Part shown: positions 6,314-14,854 of the stretch, in pieces
Numbering within the stretch: position 1 is the first letter of the stretch
How the letters are laid out: each line of letters begins with the position of its first letter
NCBI GenBank assembly: GCA_018971305.1
Contig: JAGXBC010000005.1
Location: forward strand, 1-48,209
Source of the DNA: Patescibacteria group bacterium
Lineage (GTDB): Bacteria; Patescibacteria; Paceibacteria; UBA6257; 2-01-FULL-56-20
Length of the DNA: 48,209 nucleotides
Reading direction: 5' to 3'
Translations under genes and position numbers: made by a program
The notes under the pieces: generated by a model
What the model was told of the DNA's origin: nothing
Database searches by the model: none
The model's input: only the letters and a program-made list of their open reading frames with translations

Positions 6314-7695
6314 TTTTTTGATTTCTTGATTTCTAATCCTAACTCATCCAATTGTTTTTTGCCAACTTCGCTTGGGCTGCCCATCATTGGGTCGTAACCC
6401 TCGCCTGTTTTCGGAAACGCGATAACTTCGCGGATATTCGGCTCGTTCTGTAAAAGAGATACGAACCTGTCCAGCCCCCAAGCAATTCCGCCGTGCGGAG
6501 GAGCTCCGGAACCAAGCGCTTCCAGCATATGGCCGAACTTGCCCACAATTTCTTGGTCTTCGTATCCCATTACTCGGAATACGGATTTTAAAGCTTCCGG
6601 ATTGTGATTGCGAATACTGCCGCCGCCAATTTCCAATCCGTTCAAAGCAACATCGTACTGAGTAGTCAAAATTTCGGCGATATTTTTTTGCGCCAATAGA
6701 TCGTCCATAAATTCCGGCTTGGGCGCGGAAAACGGATTGTGAGTAAATGTCCATTTGTCATCGTCCGTCTTTTCAAAAAATGGAAAATCTATTACCCAGC
6801 AAAACGCCAGAAGGTTCGGGTCGTTCTTATCCGTACGCAAGTCAGGCCTGTCTGTTTTATATTTTTCCATCGCTTCTTTATAACTCAAGCGCGGGAAAGG
6901 AATCTCTTGTATCTTTTTCTCCGGATAAACGCTTTTAACAATATTTATCAGGAGCTCTTCGTTCAATTTCATTACATCTTCCCTCTCAACAAAACTCATC
7001 TCCATGTCCAATTGGGTAAATTCCGGCTGTCTATCGCCTCGCGTATCCTCGTCGCGGAAACAACGTGCTATCTGGAAATATTTTTCCAAACCCGCCACCA
7101 TCAAGAGCTGTTTATACTGCTGTGGGGACTGCGGCAAAGCATAAAACTTTCCCTGCCAGAGGCGTGACGGCACAAGATAATCCCGCGCGCCTTCCGGAGT
7201 TGACTTGGAAAGATTGGGGGTTTCAATCTCCAGAAATCCCCTTTCGTCCATAAAATCGCGTATGTATTTTATTATTTTATGGCGCGAAACGATGTTTTTG
7301 GTTAAGCGTTCGCGGCGCAGATCGAGATATCTGTATTTAAGACGCGTTTCTTCGCTTATTTCGTAACCATCCGTATCTACAGATATAGGCATCGCAACAG
7401 ACGCATTAAGAATTTCCAGCTCCTTAGCAGAAACTTCGTGGCGACCGGTCGGTATTTTGTCGTTAATCATATTTTCGGGCCGTTTTTTAACCTCGCCTTT
7501 TACGCGGATAACGTATTCCAGACGCAACTCCGACGCTTCTTTAACTCCCGGACCGAAGACAACCTGAACTATCCCGCTCCTGTCGCGTAAATCGATAAAA
7601 ACCAGCTTTCCGTGGTCGCGACGGGCATGAACCCAGCCAGCAAGCTCAACTTCCCGGCCTTCGTTTTTTATAATATCGCTTATCTGAATTCGCAT
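6310..7695 (-). CDS. aspS: Aspartyl-tRNA synthetase without GAD insertion
   Basis: Charges tRNA-Asp with aspartate. The N-terminal OB-fold anticodon domain (residues 1-105, GWVHARRDHGKLVFIDLRD) and class II core are of bacterial type: YRYLDLRR, motif 2 FRDEDTRGDRQPEFTQLDME, motif 3 GGIAWGLDRF. It has 461 residues against about 590 in typical bacteria. The missing part is the GAD insertion: KYKTDRPDLR (near 280) leads within about ten residues to CWVIDFPFFE. It heads an operon with ndk and Nudix genes. An extended -10 (TGGTATAAT, 7729-7721) gives a short leader of about 20 nt. Confidence 0.96.
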   Translation of the reverse strand: MRIQISDIIKNEGREVELAGWVHARRDHGKLVFIDLRDRSGIVQVVFGPGVKEASELRLEYVIRVKGEVKKRPENMINDKIPTGRHEVSAKELEILNASVAMPISVDTDGYEISEETRLKYRYLDLRRERLTKNIVSRHKIIKYIRDFMDERGFLEIETPNLSKSTPEGARDYLVPSRLWQGKFYALPQSPQQYKQLLMVAGLEKYFQIARCFRDEDTRGDRQPEFTQLDMEMSFVEREDVMKLNEELLINIVKSVYPEKKIQEIPFPRLSYKEAMEKYKTDRPDLRTDKNDPNLLAFCWVIDFPFFEKTDDDKWTFTHNPFSAPKPEFMDDLLAQKNIAEILTTQYDVALNGLEIGGGSIRNHNPEALKSVFRVMGYEDQEIVGKFGHMLEALGSGAPPHGGIAWGLDRFVSLLQNEPNIREVIAFPKTGEGYDPMMGSPSEVGKKQLDELGLEIKKSKK

Positions 7696-7720
7696 TTAAA
7701 TGAAATGTTGTATAATTGAG

Positions 7721-7729
7721 ATTATACCA
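7721..7729 (-). promoter_or_regulatory. Extended -10 promoter of aspS
   Basis: TGGTATAAT on the minus strand, 26 nt before the aspS ATG. No strong -35 is seen, as is usual with an extended -10. Confidence 0.55.
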
Positions 7730-7787
7730 GGCAGCGAGTAGAAAATAAACAAGCAACACGTGTTTATTTTCTAGGAGCGAACCTGGT
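7726..7787. repeat. Long inverted repeat between divergent aspS and mgtC
   Basis: Inner arms AGAAAATAAAC and GTTTATTTTCT (7740-7750 and 7762-7772) are perfect; outer arms ACCAGG (7726-7731) and CCTGGT (7782-7787) extend the stem across internal loops. It overlaps the aspS -10 box. It could be an operator or a leader structure for mgtC. Confidence 0.6.
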
Positions 7788-7812
7788 TCATGAGTGCGAC
7801 GATTATAATCAA

Positions 7813-8289
7813 ATGTTAACTTTTGAACAAATGGTAATACGCCTTGCCGTAGCTCTTGCGCTGGGGGCACTGATAGGTTTGGAGCGCGAGCTCGTCGGCA
7901 AAGAAGCCGGTATCAGAACGACAATGCTTGTCTCGGCCGGAGCCGCGATCTTCTCCATGATATCCATAGAACTCCCATATATAATATCAGTCTCCCCTGC
8001 GAATCTTCCTGATGTGATAGCAAGAAACAGCGGTTTTCTGGGAGTCATCGCAAATATAGTAGTGGGGATAGGATTCCTCGGTGCCGGAATAATTTTAAAA
8101 ACAGAAGAGCGTGTTCATAGTTTAACGACAGCGGCCGTCGTCTGGGTTGCCGCATCAATAGGAATTCTAGTGGGAATAGGACTTATGGAATTCGCAGTTG
8201 TCTCTACCATAATTATCTCCGGCTTACTTTACTTCTTAAGAAAGATCAGGTTGTACGAACACATCCGTAACGGTAGCTCTGAATCTTAA
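7813..8289 (+). CDS. mgtC: MgtC/SapB family membrane protein
   Basis: A 158-residue inner-membrane protein of the MgtC/SapB family. The hallmark LALGALIGLERELVGKEAGIRTTMLVSAGAA covers residues 15-45, and GIGFLGAGIIL (near 92) and LTTAAVVWVAASIG (near 107) follow, giving four or five membrane spans. It lacks the long cytoplasmic C-terminal domain of enterobacterial MgtC. ATG at 7813 gives the family's usual short N-terminus; ATG at 7831 is an alternative. It faces mgtA tail to tail, which supports a role in Mg2+ homeostasis or ATP-linked stress, but its molecular activity is not settled in the family. Confidence 0.9.
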   Translation: MLTFEQMVIRLAVALALGALIGLERELVGKEAGIRTTMLVSAGAAIFSMISIELPYIISVSPANLPDVIARNSGFLGVIANIVVGIGFLGAGIILKTEERVHSLTTAAVVWVAASIGILVGIGLMEFAVVSTIIISGLLYFLRKIRLYEHIRNGSSES

Positions 8290-8306
8290 TCCTGATGCTG
8301 TCTCTG

Positions 8307-10835
8307 CTATCTTTTCCCGGCTTCTATTAAGTAGCCGTATTTTCGGTAGAAATATTTCTTGGCGACCTGCACGGCAAATAGATATAGAGTCACGATAGAC
8401 GCCAGAGAAATCAATACTTTCGGAGCGGCAATTATAAAATCAAACAAATGCCCGATACTCATATACGGCAGGAGCCAGGCAAAAGCCACTACGCCAACTA
8501 CCGCCGCCACAAGTAATTTACTTGGTTTGGTCTTTAACAGACCCTCCCTATTGCGGATAACGCCGACAACCAAAGCCTGAGTTGCTATTGATTCCAAGAA
8601 CCATCCCGTCTGAAACCCGGAACCGATCAAATCAAAACCATATAAAAGGACCATAAAAGTCAGAAGGTCAAAGCAGGAGCTGAGCGGCCCGAAAATAAAC
8701 ATGAACTTTTTCATAAATTCCAGGTTGAATTTTTTCGGACGCTTTAAAAACGATTCCTCCACGTTATCGAACGGAATGGCGAGCTGGGACCCGTCATATA
8801 AAAAATTATTCAAAAGGATCTGCGATGGCGTCATAGGTAAGAAACTAACAAACAAAGAAGCTATGGGCATGCTGAACATATTGCCGAAATTGGAGCTCAG
8901 CGCCATCATCAGGTATTTAAAGGTATTGGCGAACGTCTTCCGACCCTCAACCACCCCCTCAATAATTTCGCTCAATCCCTTATGAAGCAAAATGATGTCA
9001 GCCGTGTCTTTGGCGATATCAACCGCATTATTAACAGACACGCCCACATCTGCTTCTCTTAAAGGCAAAGCGTCGTTCACGCCATCTCCCAAATATCCGA
9101 CGACGTGGCCATTCTCGCGCAAGGCTTTGATAATTATCTGCTTTTGTTCGGGAACAACTCTGCTGAATAAATTCGTGGTCTCAACTTTTTTACGAAGTTC
9201 CGGGTAATCAAGCGCCTGTAATTCCGGACCGTCCAGAACCCCTTTAATCTCAAACCCGATATCTCTGGCAATTTTTTCACTAACGAGCCTGTTGTCTCCG
9301 GTTATAATTTTTATGTCCACATTATGGGCCAACATTTTCTGAATGGTATCTTTTGCCGTTTTTTTAGCTGGATCAAGAAAAGCCAGAAATCCAAGAAAGG
9401 TCATTCCCGTTTCGTCGGCAACAGAATAAACGGGGCCGCGCTTTGTTACTGTTTTTATGGCAACGCCTAGAACACGAAAGCCGTCCGAACTCAGACTCTT
9501 ATATTCGTCATCTATTCTTTCCAGCAAATCGCCGTTCAAGGCGCTATCTTCTTCACCGTAGAATTGGGATATTTTGAATATTTCTTCCGGCGCCCCCTTG
9601 GCGATCAAAGCAATTTTGCTGCCATCTCTCATCACAACAGAATCACGCTTTCTTTCTGAGTCGAAGGGTATTTCGTCTACTTTTTCCCAATTTTTTATAT
9701 CCGGAATATTTTTAACTTCTTCTACCGCCCTTTCTAAAGTTCCGCGCACGCTCGTTGTGTTGATGCTTGCCAAATATCCCCAAAAAAGAACTTCGGAGCT
9801 GTCGCGGCCCAAGCCATCAACATGCTTTATGAGGGAAATTTTATCTTCGGTAAGAGTTCCTGTTTTGTCCGTACAAAAGACATCAATACTGCCGAAATTA
9901 TGTATAGCCGATAACCTTTTTACTATCACGCCGCCTTCCGACATCCTAAGCGCTCCTTTTGCCAGATTGGCCGTGATTATCATCGGTAACAGTTCCGGCG
10001 TAAGCCCGACGGCGATTGCCACGGCGAACAAAAATATTTCCAGTGGCGGCTTTCTTTCGAAAAATATATTGAGAAAAATAATGACCAAAACCAAAAAAAT
10101 GGCCAGCTTAAAAATAAACAAGCTGAAGTCCTTGATATTTTTTTCAAATTCCGTCGGCGGAGGAGATTTAGTGAGCTTACCTGCGATCTCCCCCATCCTG
10201 GCCTTACTGCCAGTTCTTGCAGCTATTACGGACCCTGTTCCGGAAACCACGCTCGTACCCATATAGACAATCCTGTTCTCCTCCGAAACGATGTCTTTCT
10301 CTTTCGGCAAAGATTCTCCGGTTAGAATGCTTTCGTTTACGAATAAGTCTTTGCCATCAAATAAGACACCATCAGCAGGAACAAGATCTCCGGCAACAAG
10401 AGAAAAAATGTCTCCCGGAACAATGTCTTGGATTCTTCTCTCTTTGATTTCTCCGTTGCGCCAGACTGATGCGGTAATATTTACTCTCTCCTTCAAGGCC
10501 TCCGCCGCTCGTCCAGACTTATAGGTATTCAAAAAATCTATGAACGTGCTGCCGAAAACTATTATTAAAATTATTAAAGCGTTAATTTCCGAACCTAAAA
10601 ATCCCGATACTATGGCAGCTACTATCAGGAGTATCAATAAAGGATTTCTAAATTTGGACAAAAATACCAAGAAGGGAGCTAATTTTTTCTCTCCTAAAAG
10701 TCGGTTCGGTCCAAAAAATTTTAATCTCTTGGAGGCCTCCTGAGAAGACAGCCCTTTGGGAGAAGTCCGTAAATATCTGAAAATCTCTTCCGGTGTTTTC
10801 CCGGATAAATTACTGAGGTTTTGCATATCTTCCAT
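8307..10835 (-). CDS. mgtA: Magnesium-importing P-type ATPase
   Basis: An 842-residue P3B-type ATPase that imports Mg2+. The phosphorylation loop is CTDKTGTLT, the actuator motif is TGES (in NESILTGESLPKEKD), and the hinge is GDGVNDALPLREADVGVSV. The C-terminal membrane part holds NNFLYDGSQLAIPFDNV, a block typical of MgtA/MgtB rather than Ca2+ pumps. The start MEDMQNL at 10835 matches the family; an open extension 68 codons longer runs into the RNase P RNA gene and is rejected. The ATPase converges on mgtC with a 17-nt gap and shares no terminator that I can see. Confidence 0.94.
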   Translation of the reverse strand: MEDMQNLSNLSGKTPEEIFRYLRTSPKGLSSQEASKRLKFFGPNRLLGEKKLAPFLVFLSKFRNPLLILLIVAAIVSGFLGSEINALIILIIVFGSTFIDFLNTYKSGRAAEALKERVNITASVWRNGEIKERRIQDIVPGDIFSLVAGDLVPADGVLFDGKDLFVNESILTGESLPKEKDIVSEENRIVYMGTSVVSGTGSVIAARTGSKARMGEIAGKLTKSPPPTEFEKNIKDFSLFIFKLAIFLVLVIIFLNIFFERKPPLEIFLFAVAIAVGLTPELLPMIITANLAKGALRMSEGGVIVKRLSAIHNFGSIDVFCTDKTGTLTEDKISLIKHVDGLGRDSSEVLFWGYLASINTTSVRGTLERAVEEVKNIPDIKNWEKVDEIPFDSERKRDSVVMRDGSKIALIAKGAPEEIFKISQFYGEEDSALNGDLLERIDDEYKSLSSDGFRVLGVAIKTVTKRGPVYSVADETGMTFLGFLAFLDPAKKTAKDTIQKMLAHNVDIKIITGDNRLVSEKIARDIGFEIKGVLDGPELQALDYPELRKKVETTNLFSRVVPEQKQIIIKALRENGHVVGYLGDGVNDALPLREADVGVSVNNAVDIAKDTADIILLHKGLSEIIEGVVEGRKTFANTFKYLMMALSSNFGNMFSMPIASLFVSFLPMTPSQILLNNFLYDGSQLAIPFDNVEESFLKRPKKFNLEFMKKFMFIFGPLSSCFDLLTFMVLLYGFDLIGSGFQTGWFLESIATQALVVGVIRNREGLLKTKPSKLLVAAVVGVVAFAWLLPYMSIGHLFDFIIAAPKVLISLASIVTLYLFAVQVAKKYFYRKYGYLIEAGKR

Positions 10836-10875
10836 AATGTAATTATCGGCTGTAATTATCCTATTGGCAAAATAG

Positions 10876-10896
10876 AAAATCCCGCTTGTGGCGGGA
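10876..10896 (-). terminator. Terminator of the RNase P RNA gene
   Basis: On the minus strand CCCGC/GCGGG (arms 10891-10895 and 10881-10885) followed by ATTTT. It lies just after the P1 3' strand of the RNA. Confidence 0.75.
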
Positions 10897-10902
10897 CTTC
10901 CT

Positions 10903-11672
10903 TTTGCTGGTAATTCGTAAGCCGGATTCTGTGCCGATTCGGCCCGAGCTCTGCGAGGTTTCCGAATCGAGCACCCCGCCATCGGCGGGGTCCCGCCTCC
11001 GCTTTCGCTTCTGCGGGATACTCGATTTTGTAACCTCACAAAATTCGGACAAAATCGGTAACGATAATTTATCTGGTCCTTCGGTTGCCCTCAGGATAAA
11101 GTCCTTCGCTTGCGCTAGGGGCTATGCGGCACTTCCCGATTTTACATCGGGACACGGCCTTGCACCCAATAAGGATTTAGCCGTTTCATTTCCGCCTTTC
11201 TATCTCTATAGCGGAAGTGGACCTGCGCCCTCTGCGCAAATGCAACGAGCTATTGGAAGCTCAAAATTCTGGTGATCTCGCGACGCGACGACGAAGACGT
11301 GCTTTATGCACCTCGAGGAGGAGCAACAAAGAGATCGCAGAATTTTGAACTTCTCTTTGAGCCAGAATATTTTTTCTTCTGGCGTTGTTGCTTGTCGCTC
11401 GAGTACACGAAGTACACTTCGCTCCGCGCGCCTAGCCATAAGAAAAAATCTTTCTGGCCAATACTCGCTGGATTTGTGCAGAGGGCGCTTCTACGTTGAG
11501 ATTGGGTCCTCCTTCGGCTTTCGCTTCAGGACGTTTCTGCTCGCACCTCTCGCATTACTGCGGCAGGCTGTTAGCCTGTACTATTTTATCCGCCAGCTGG
11601 CGGATGGTGTCCGGACTTTCCTCCGAAGCACATAAGTTTTATGTGCTCGGTAATCGTCTGAATTACCAGCTC
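10903..11672 (-). ncRNA. rnpB: RNase P RNA with a very large P12 insertion
   Basis: The catalytic RNA that trims the 5' leader of pre-tRNAs. The universal P4 strands are present on the minus strand: GGAGGAAAGTCCGGAC (11623-11608) and ACAGAATCCGGCTTAC (10932-10917). Helix P1 is a perfect 11-bp pairing of 11670-11660 with 10916-10906, which sets the ends. The RNA is about 770 nt, roughly double the usual 350-400. Most of the excess is one domain, 11225-11488: a stem of about 31 bp (11225-11256 with 11458-11488) enclosing two further hairpins (11257-11279/11331-11352 and 11361-11378/11440-11458). By position this is an expanded P12. The promoter and terminator are both visible. Open frames inside it are spurious. 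Confidence 0.93.
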
Positions 11673-11676
11673 TTAT

Positions 11677-11704
11677 ATTATAGCACAATATCGCAAAAAA
11701 TCAA
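11677..11704 (-). promoter_or_regulatory. rnpB promoter
   Basis: TTGATT (11704-11699), 16-bp spacer, TATAAT (11682-11677) on the minus strand. The predicted start near 11670 coincides with the P1 helix. The -35 box touches the stop codon of the upstream gene. Confidence 0.75.
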
Positions 11705-12553
11705 TTATCCTTGCGTTGGCGCTGGGGTTATTTTCAGCGACCCATTATCCAAAGCATCTACGGTAAAAAATGTCTGCTGATTGCCATTGGGGTCTCGGAC
11801 AGAAATAATAACCTCCTTTCTGTCTGCCGTAATCGGAAAAGCAACTCTTTGGGACGTAAGCTCAGAATTGGATGGCGTACAATTGTTGTCCAGAAGCGTG
11901 GGCGTTCCCAGATTGCCGCTCTCATCCAAGATTACCCTTAAGCCATAGCTGCTTAACGCCGACGTGCAAAATCCACCGAAACCGCTCTGAATATTCATCG
12001 TAAGGGTAAGGGCATATGTTGTATTGGTTCCAAGAACTGTTTGCCCCAAAGAGGCGCCGGTGAGTGAAATTGTTGCTCCGTTAATCCCCTGCCAGGAAAC
12101 CGAATAAGGATAAGGCAAAGAAATGGTATAAGCCGGAGACGTTGGTTGGGGTTGTATTGGGGTTGTGTCTTTTTGCTGGCCTCCGTTATCGGTTACAATC
12201 GTCTGTTGATTTTGTCCGACGTTAGTATTCTGAGAAATGTCCGGGGCGCCAACTATTTCTATCCCGGAGGCAGCACTCTGATATTGTACTCCCAAATAAA
12301 AAGCAACGAATGGCAGTATCACGAACAAAGCCATAGCCAATATCTTGGAATACCAAGTTACCTCGTTCCATTTTATGCGACTACCCTTTTCTTCGGAGCG
12401 AAATTTATCTTGCAGAGATTCCGGATACCGCTTTTCAAAGATATGGGCTAGGGGCTCGGTTTCCGTAAAATATTTTCCGCTATCCGGGAAACCGGTACCG
12501 GTTTCGTTCCTTGGGATTGATTTGTTGCGCGGATCTTTATTATTTTTTTTCAT
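11705..12553 (-). CDS. Hypothetical membrane-anchored extracellular protein
   Basis: A 282-residue protein not recognised at family level. Residues 1-65 are polar and charged (cytoplasmic), residues 68-90 form one membrane span (ILAMALFVILPFVAFYLGV), and a Gln/Asn/Thr-rich linker (about 100-140) leads to an extracellular beta-rich domain. The domain has two cysteines (GGFCTSAL and DNNCTPS) placed to form a disulfide. The topology is type II-like with the C-terminus outside. Its stop codon abuts the rnpB promoter. A surface or adhesion role is a guess from topology only. Confidence 0.75.
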   Translation of the reverse strand: MKKNNKDPRNKSIPRNETGTGFPDSGKYFTETEPLAHIFEKRYPESLQDKFRSEEKGSRIKWNEVTWYSKILAMALFVILPFVAFYLGVQYQSAASGIEIVGAPDISQNTNVGQNQQTIVTDNGGQQKDTTPIQPQPTSPAYTISLPYPYSVSWQGINGATISLTGASLGQTVLGTNTTYALTLTMNIQSGFGGFCTSALSSYGLRVILDESGNLGTPTLLDNNCTPSNSELTSQRVAFPITADRKEVIISVRDPNGNQQTFFTVDALDNGSLKITPAPTQG

Positions 12554-12588
12554 ATAGTCTAAATTATAACAAAAGGGTCTTTAATTAT

Positions 12589-12614
12589 AAAAAGTGGGCG
12601 TTTCAGGCGCCCAC
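12589..12614 (-). terminator. Terminator overlapping the MazG-like gene stop
   Basis: On the minus strand GTGGGCG/CGCCCAC (arms 12614-12608 and 12600-12594) followed by TTTTT. The stem includes the last codons of the upstream CDS. Confidence 0.85.
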
Positions 12615-13328
12615 GCGTTTCCCGCATTCACCGCAGCAAACATTACGATGGCATTTCTTGCACTGCCACGGATAGTATTGCCACATCAAATCATCTATAT
12701 AGATCTGCTGATGTTCAGGGAGTTCCAAATTGATAAGATTACATACTCCAAAAACCCATGACTGGACATCGGCGATTTCGAACCGCAATTCCTCCGTTTG
12801 TCCAATATCGTATGCTTCGGAAACTTCCGCAACCTCTTCAACAAGACGAGTGGAAATATGCAAAAGTGTATATTCCTCGTGACGCCTGCCATACAATTTC
12901 TTGTGCGACAATTGGTGCTCACGGATTGTCTTCGGCAAATTTTTTTTATCTGCGCGCAACGCTGCCAGTCTTTTTTTCCCGGCTGGTGTATAACCATCGC
13001 CAGATGTTTTTCTAAAAGAACAAATACAGCCGTCGTAGCTTAGACAGTACGAACAAACTCCGGGGAATTTGAAATGTTGGTCGGCTTCGGCGTTAAAATT
13101 AAGGCGATTCTGGATGGCGAACGATCGAGACATTACATTCGGCAACTGCTCAATCAAATCGGCTTTTTTATTCTTTCTGGCATTTTTCATAATCCCCAAA
13201 CATACTGTCTGGCAGAGAATAGAAATAAGCTTTTGAATAGTGGCCTTCTCGTTGGCCGGACCATATATAGATCCGAACATTTCCTGAAATTCAAACATCG
13301 AAACAGGTCTGACAAGGGCTCTTTCCAT
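12603..13328 (-). CDS. MazG-like NTP pyrophosphohydrolase with zinc-binding cysteines
   Basis: A 241-residue protein. The central block STRLVEEVAEVSEAYD (near 160-175) followed by EELRFEIADVQSWVFG has the EExxE...ExxD metal-binding pattern of all-alpha MazG-type pyrophosphatases, which hydrolyse noncanonical or excess NTPs. Two Cys clusters flank it: CSYCLSYDGCIC (near 91-102) and CKKCHRNVCCGEC near the C-terminus, probably zinc sites. The N-terminal 90 residues are not recognised. A promoter (13387-13358) and a strong Shine-Dalgarno GGGAGG (13338-13333) support the ATG at 13328. The substrate is unknown. The MazG-like call rests on the motif spacing. Confidence 0.75.
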   Translation of the reverse strand: MERALVRPVSMFEFQEMFGSIYGPANEKATIQKLISILCQTVCLGIMKNARKNKKADLIEQLPNVMSRSFAIQNRLNFNAEADQHFKFPGVCSYCLSYDGCICSFRKTSGDGYTPAGKKRLAALRADKKNLPKTIREHQLSHKKLYGRRHEEYTLLHISTRLVEEVAEVSEAYDIGQTEELRFEIADVQSWVFGVCNLINLELPEHQQIYIDDLMWQYYPWQCKKCHRNVCCGECGKRVGA

Positions 13329-13357
13329 ATAGCCTCCCGATTTATAGTTCTGTCAGC

Positions 13358-13387
13358 ACTATATCAAACACGGAATACAACAGTCAA
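13358..13387 (-). promoter_or_regulatory. Promoter of the MazG-like gene
   Basis: TTGACT (13387-13382), 18-bp spacer, TATAGT (13363-13358). The leader of about 23 nt carries GGGAGG four bases before the ATG. Confidence 0.65.
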
Positions 13388-13399
13388 CACAAACAACTA

Positions 13400-14005
13400 T
13401 TATTTATGGAACCCTAAATCGGCAGGGTTGTCGTTTCCAGATATACGATGCACTTCACCGCCGCCCTCCTCAAATTTCTCGCGAAGCGAGGCTGTTTCCC
13501 GCGCCAATGCAAAAGTTTCCGGAGCTACGTCTTTTTTAATCCGCCATTTTGTCCAGTAATCGATTATCAAGCTGCTATCACCGAAAATTTTTTTTATTTT
13601 ACTCTTTCGAGCTAATTGGAGGGCGTATTTACAGGCCAAAAGTTCTCCATAATTATTAGTAACCTCAGGGCCAACCAAATGCTTGCCAAAACGATTAAGA
13701 TTTTTTTTGGAGATAATTTTATGGAGCAAACTTTTACCGCGTTCGTTCGTAACACTGATTTCCACGCCTTGGCCCCGGCCAGTACCGGCATCAAAATAAA
13801 TTCCTTTCGTTGGTTTTACGACCGCCTTTACTTCATAGCGAGCGCCCAAGTCCAGCCATTTTTCCGCCTCTTCACGAGTAGTAAATCCGCGATACCTAGC
13901 TCCAATTTGTCCCTTAACCAGTTTTTCGCATTCCGTCCAATTACTCGCAATACCTTTTATTTTCCCCCGGGGAACGATGTAGGCGTAGAACTTATTCTTT
14001 GTCAT
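13400..14005 (-). CDS. rnhA: Viroplasmin-domain ribonuclease H
   Basis: A 201-residue protein of two parts. Residues 1-55 (FYAYIVPRGKIKGIASNW...ARYRGFTTREEAEKWL) match the caulimovirus viroplasmin/hybrid-binding domain found at the N-terminus of many RNases H. Residues 65-201 are an RNase HI fold: YFDAGTG (first Asp), NNYGELLA (Glu), GDSSLII (Asp) and GNDNPADLG (last Asp). It cuts the RNA strand of RNA-DNA hybrids. ATG overlaps the DHH gene stop by 4 nt, so translation is coupled in the pgk-led gene run. Confidence 0.9.
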   Translation of the reverse strand: MTKNKFYAYIVPRGKIKGIASNWTECEKLVKGQIGARYRGFTTREEAEKWLDLGARYEVKAVVKPTKGIYFDAGTGRGQGVEISVTNERGKSLLHKIISKKNLNRFGKHLVGPEVTNNYGELLACKYALQLARKSKIKKIFGDSSLIIDYWTKWRIKKDVAPETFALARETASLREKFEEGGGEVHRISGNDNPADLGFHK

Positions 14006-14853
14006 TTACGAATTAATGACCAGGGTAATTTCCTCCCGACCGGGAAAGAAAACCCTGAAGCATTTTTATGGCCTCCACCGCCGAATCTTTTGGCAATCTT
14101 TGAAACATCTGCTTTTCCATTTGCTCGCAAAGACACGCGCATAAGTCCATTCTCTTCCCGCCATACTATGGCAAATGGCGATAGTTTTCTCGAAAGAACT
14201 TGTCCCAAATCATCGGCAAAATATCGCGGGGCATTCAAGGCATACACAATCTTTCCTGAAAATTTTACCTTATCTGCCGAATTGAGCAGTTTTTGCATCA
14301 GCATTGCGTCGTGTTTAAGTAAGAGCTCTCCTTTCCGCGCGAAATCCAGGTTCACATTTCTATTCTCCAAAGTTTTTGCCAATTTATCCCACACAGAAAA
14401 CTTTCTTTCGAAAAGATCTATAATCGCCAGAATTTTTTTGCTGTTCTTTGTTCTCCATTTCCAAATGTCCCTATCCTCAATGCATCGCAACAGCATCGGC
14501 ACTGATTTTTTAGGGTGGAAATACTTCCAGGAAAGAACCGCGCCTGAATTATGAACGGCATATATCCAGTCTTGGGTCATCTTAGTAACTTTCTCCGCGC
14601 TTACGTGGTGGTCTATGGCGGTTACTCTTTTGTTGTTTCTCATCAGCTGAGCCATGACATTAGCGGAATAAACGAAGTCCAAAAAATATATCTCTTTGTT
14701 TTTTAGGCCGGCAGGCGACGAATCATGATGAGCAACGGGGATATACGCGGCCCTTGCTCCAAATTTTTTCCAGGCCGCCCAGGCCGCACCGAAACCATCG
14801 GGGCAGTCGCCGTGGTAAATAATAACGATTTTTTTACTTAAGTGTTCTTTCAT
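14002..14853 (-). CDS. DHH-family phosphoesterase
   Basis: A 283-residue DHH/DHHA1 phosphoesterase. HGDCPDGFGAAWAAW near the N-terminus and TAIDHHVSAEK (near 90) are the metal-site motifs; GGGGHKNASGF near residue 265 is the DHHA1 substrate-binding motif. The family includes nanoRNases and cyclic-dinucleotide phosphodiesterases; which applies is not clear. The start MKEHLSKK at 14853 is preferred because it follows the Nudix stop (14855) directly and the family begins there; the frame stays open eight codons further. It is sandwiched between Nudix and RNase H genes, which suggests a nucleic-acid turnover group. Confidence 0.88.
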   Translation of the reverse strand: MKEHLSKKIVIIYHGDCPDGFGAAWAAWKKFGARAAYIPVAHHDSSPAGLKNKEIYFLDFVYSANVMAQLMRNNKRVTAIDHHVSAEKVTKMTQDWIYAVHNSGAVLSWKYFHPKKSVPMLLRCIEDRDIWKWRTKNSKKILAIIDLFERKFSVWDKLAKTLENRNVNLDFARKGELLLKHDAMLMQKLLNSADKVKFSGKIVYALNAPRYFADDLGQVLSRKLSPFAIVWREENGLMRVSLRANGKADVSKIAKRFGGGGHKNASGFSFPVGRKLPWSLIRK

Positions 14854-14854
14854 A

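Noticed and set aside
10836..11775. Open frames across the RNase P RNA, including an N-terminal extension of mgtA to 11039
   Set aside because: They cover conserved RNase P helices and show no protein similarity; mgtA has a good family start at 10835.
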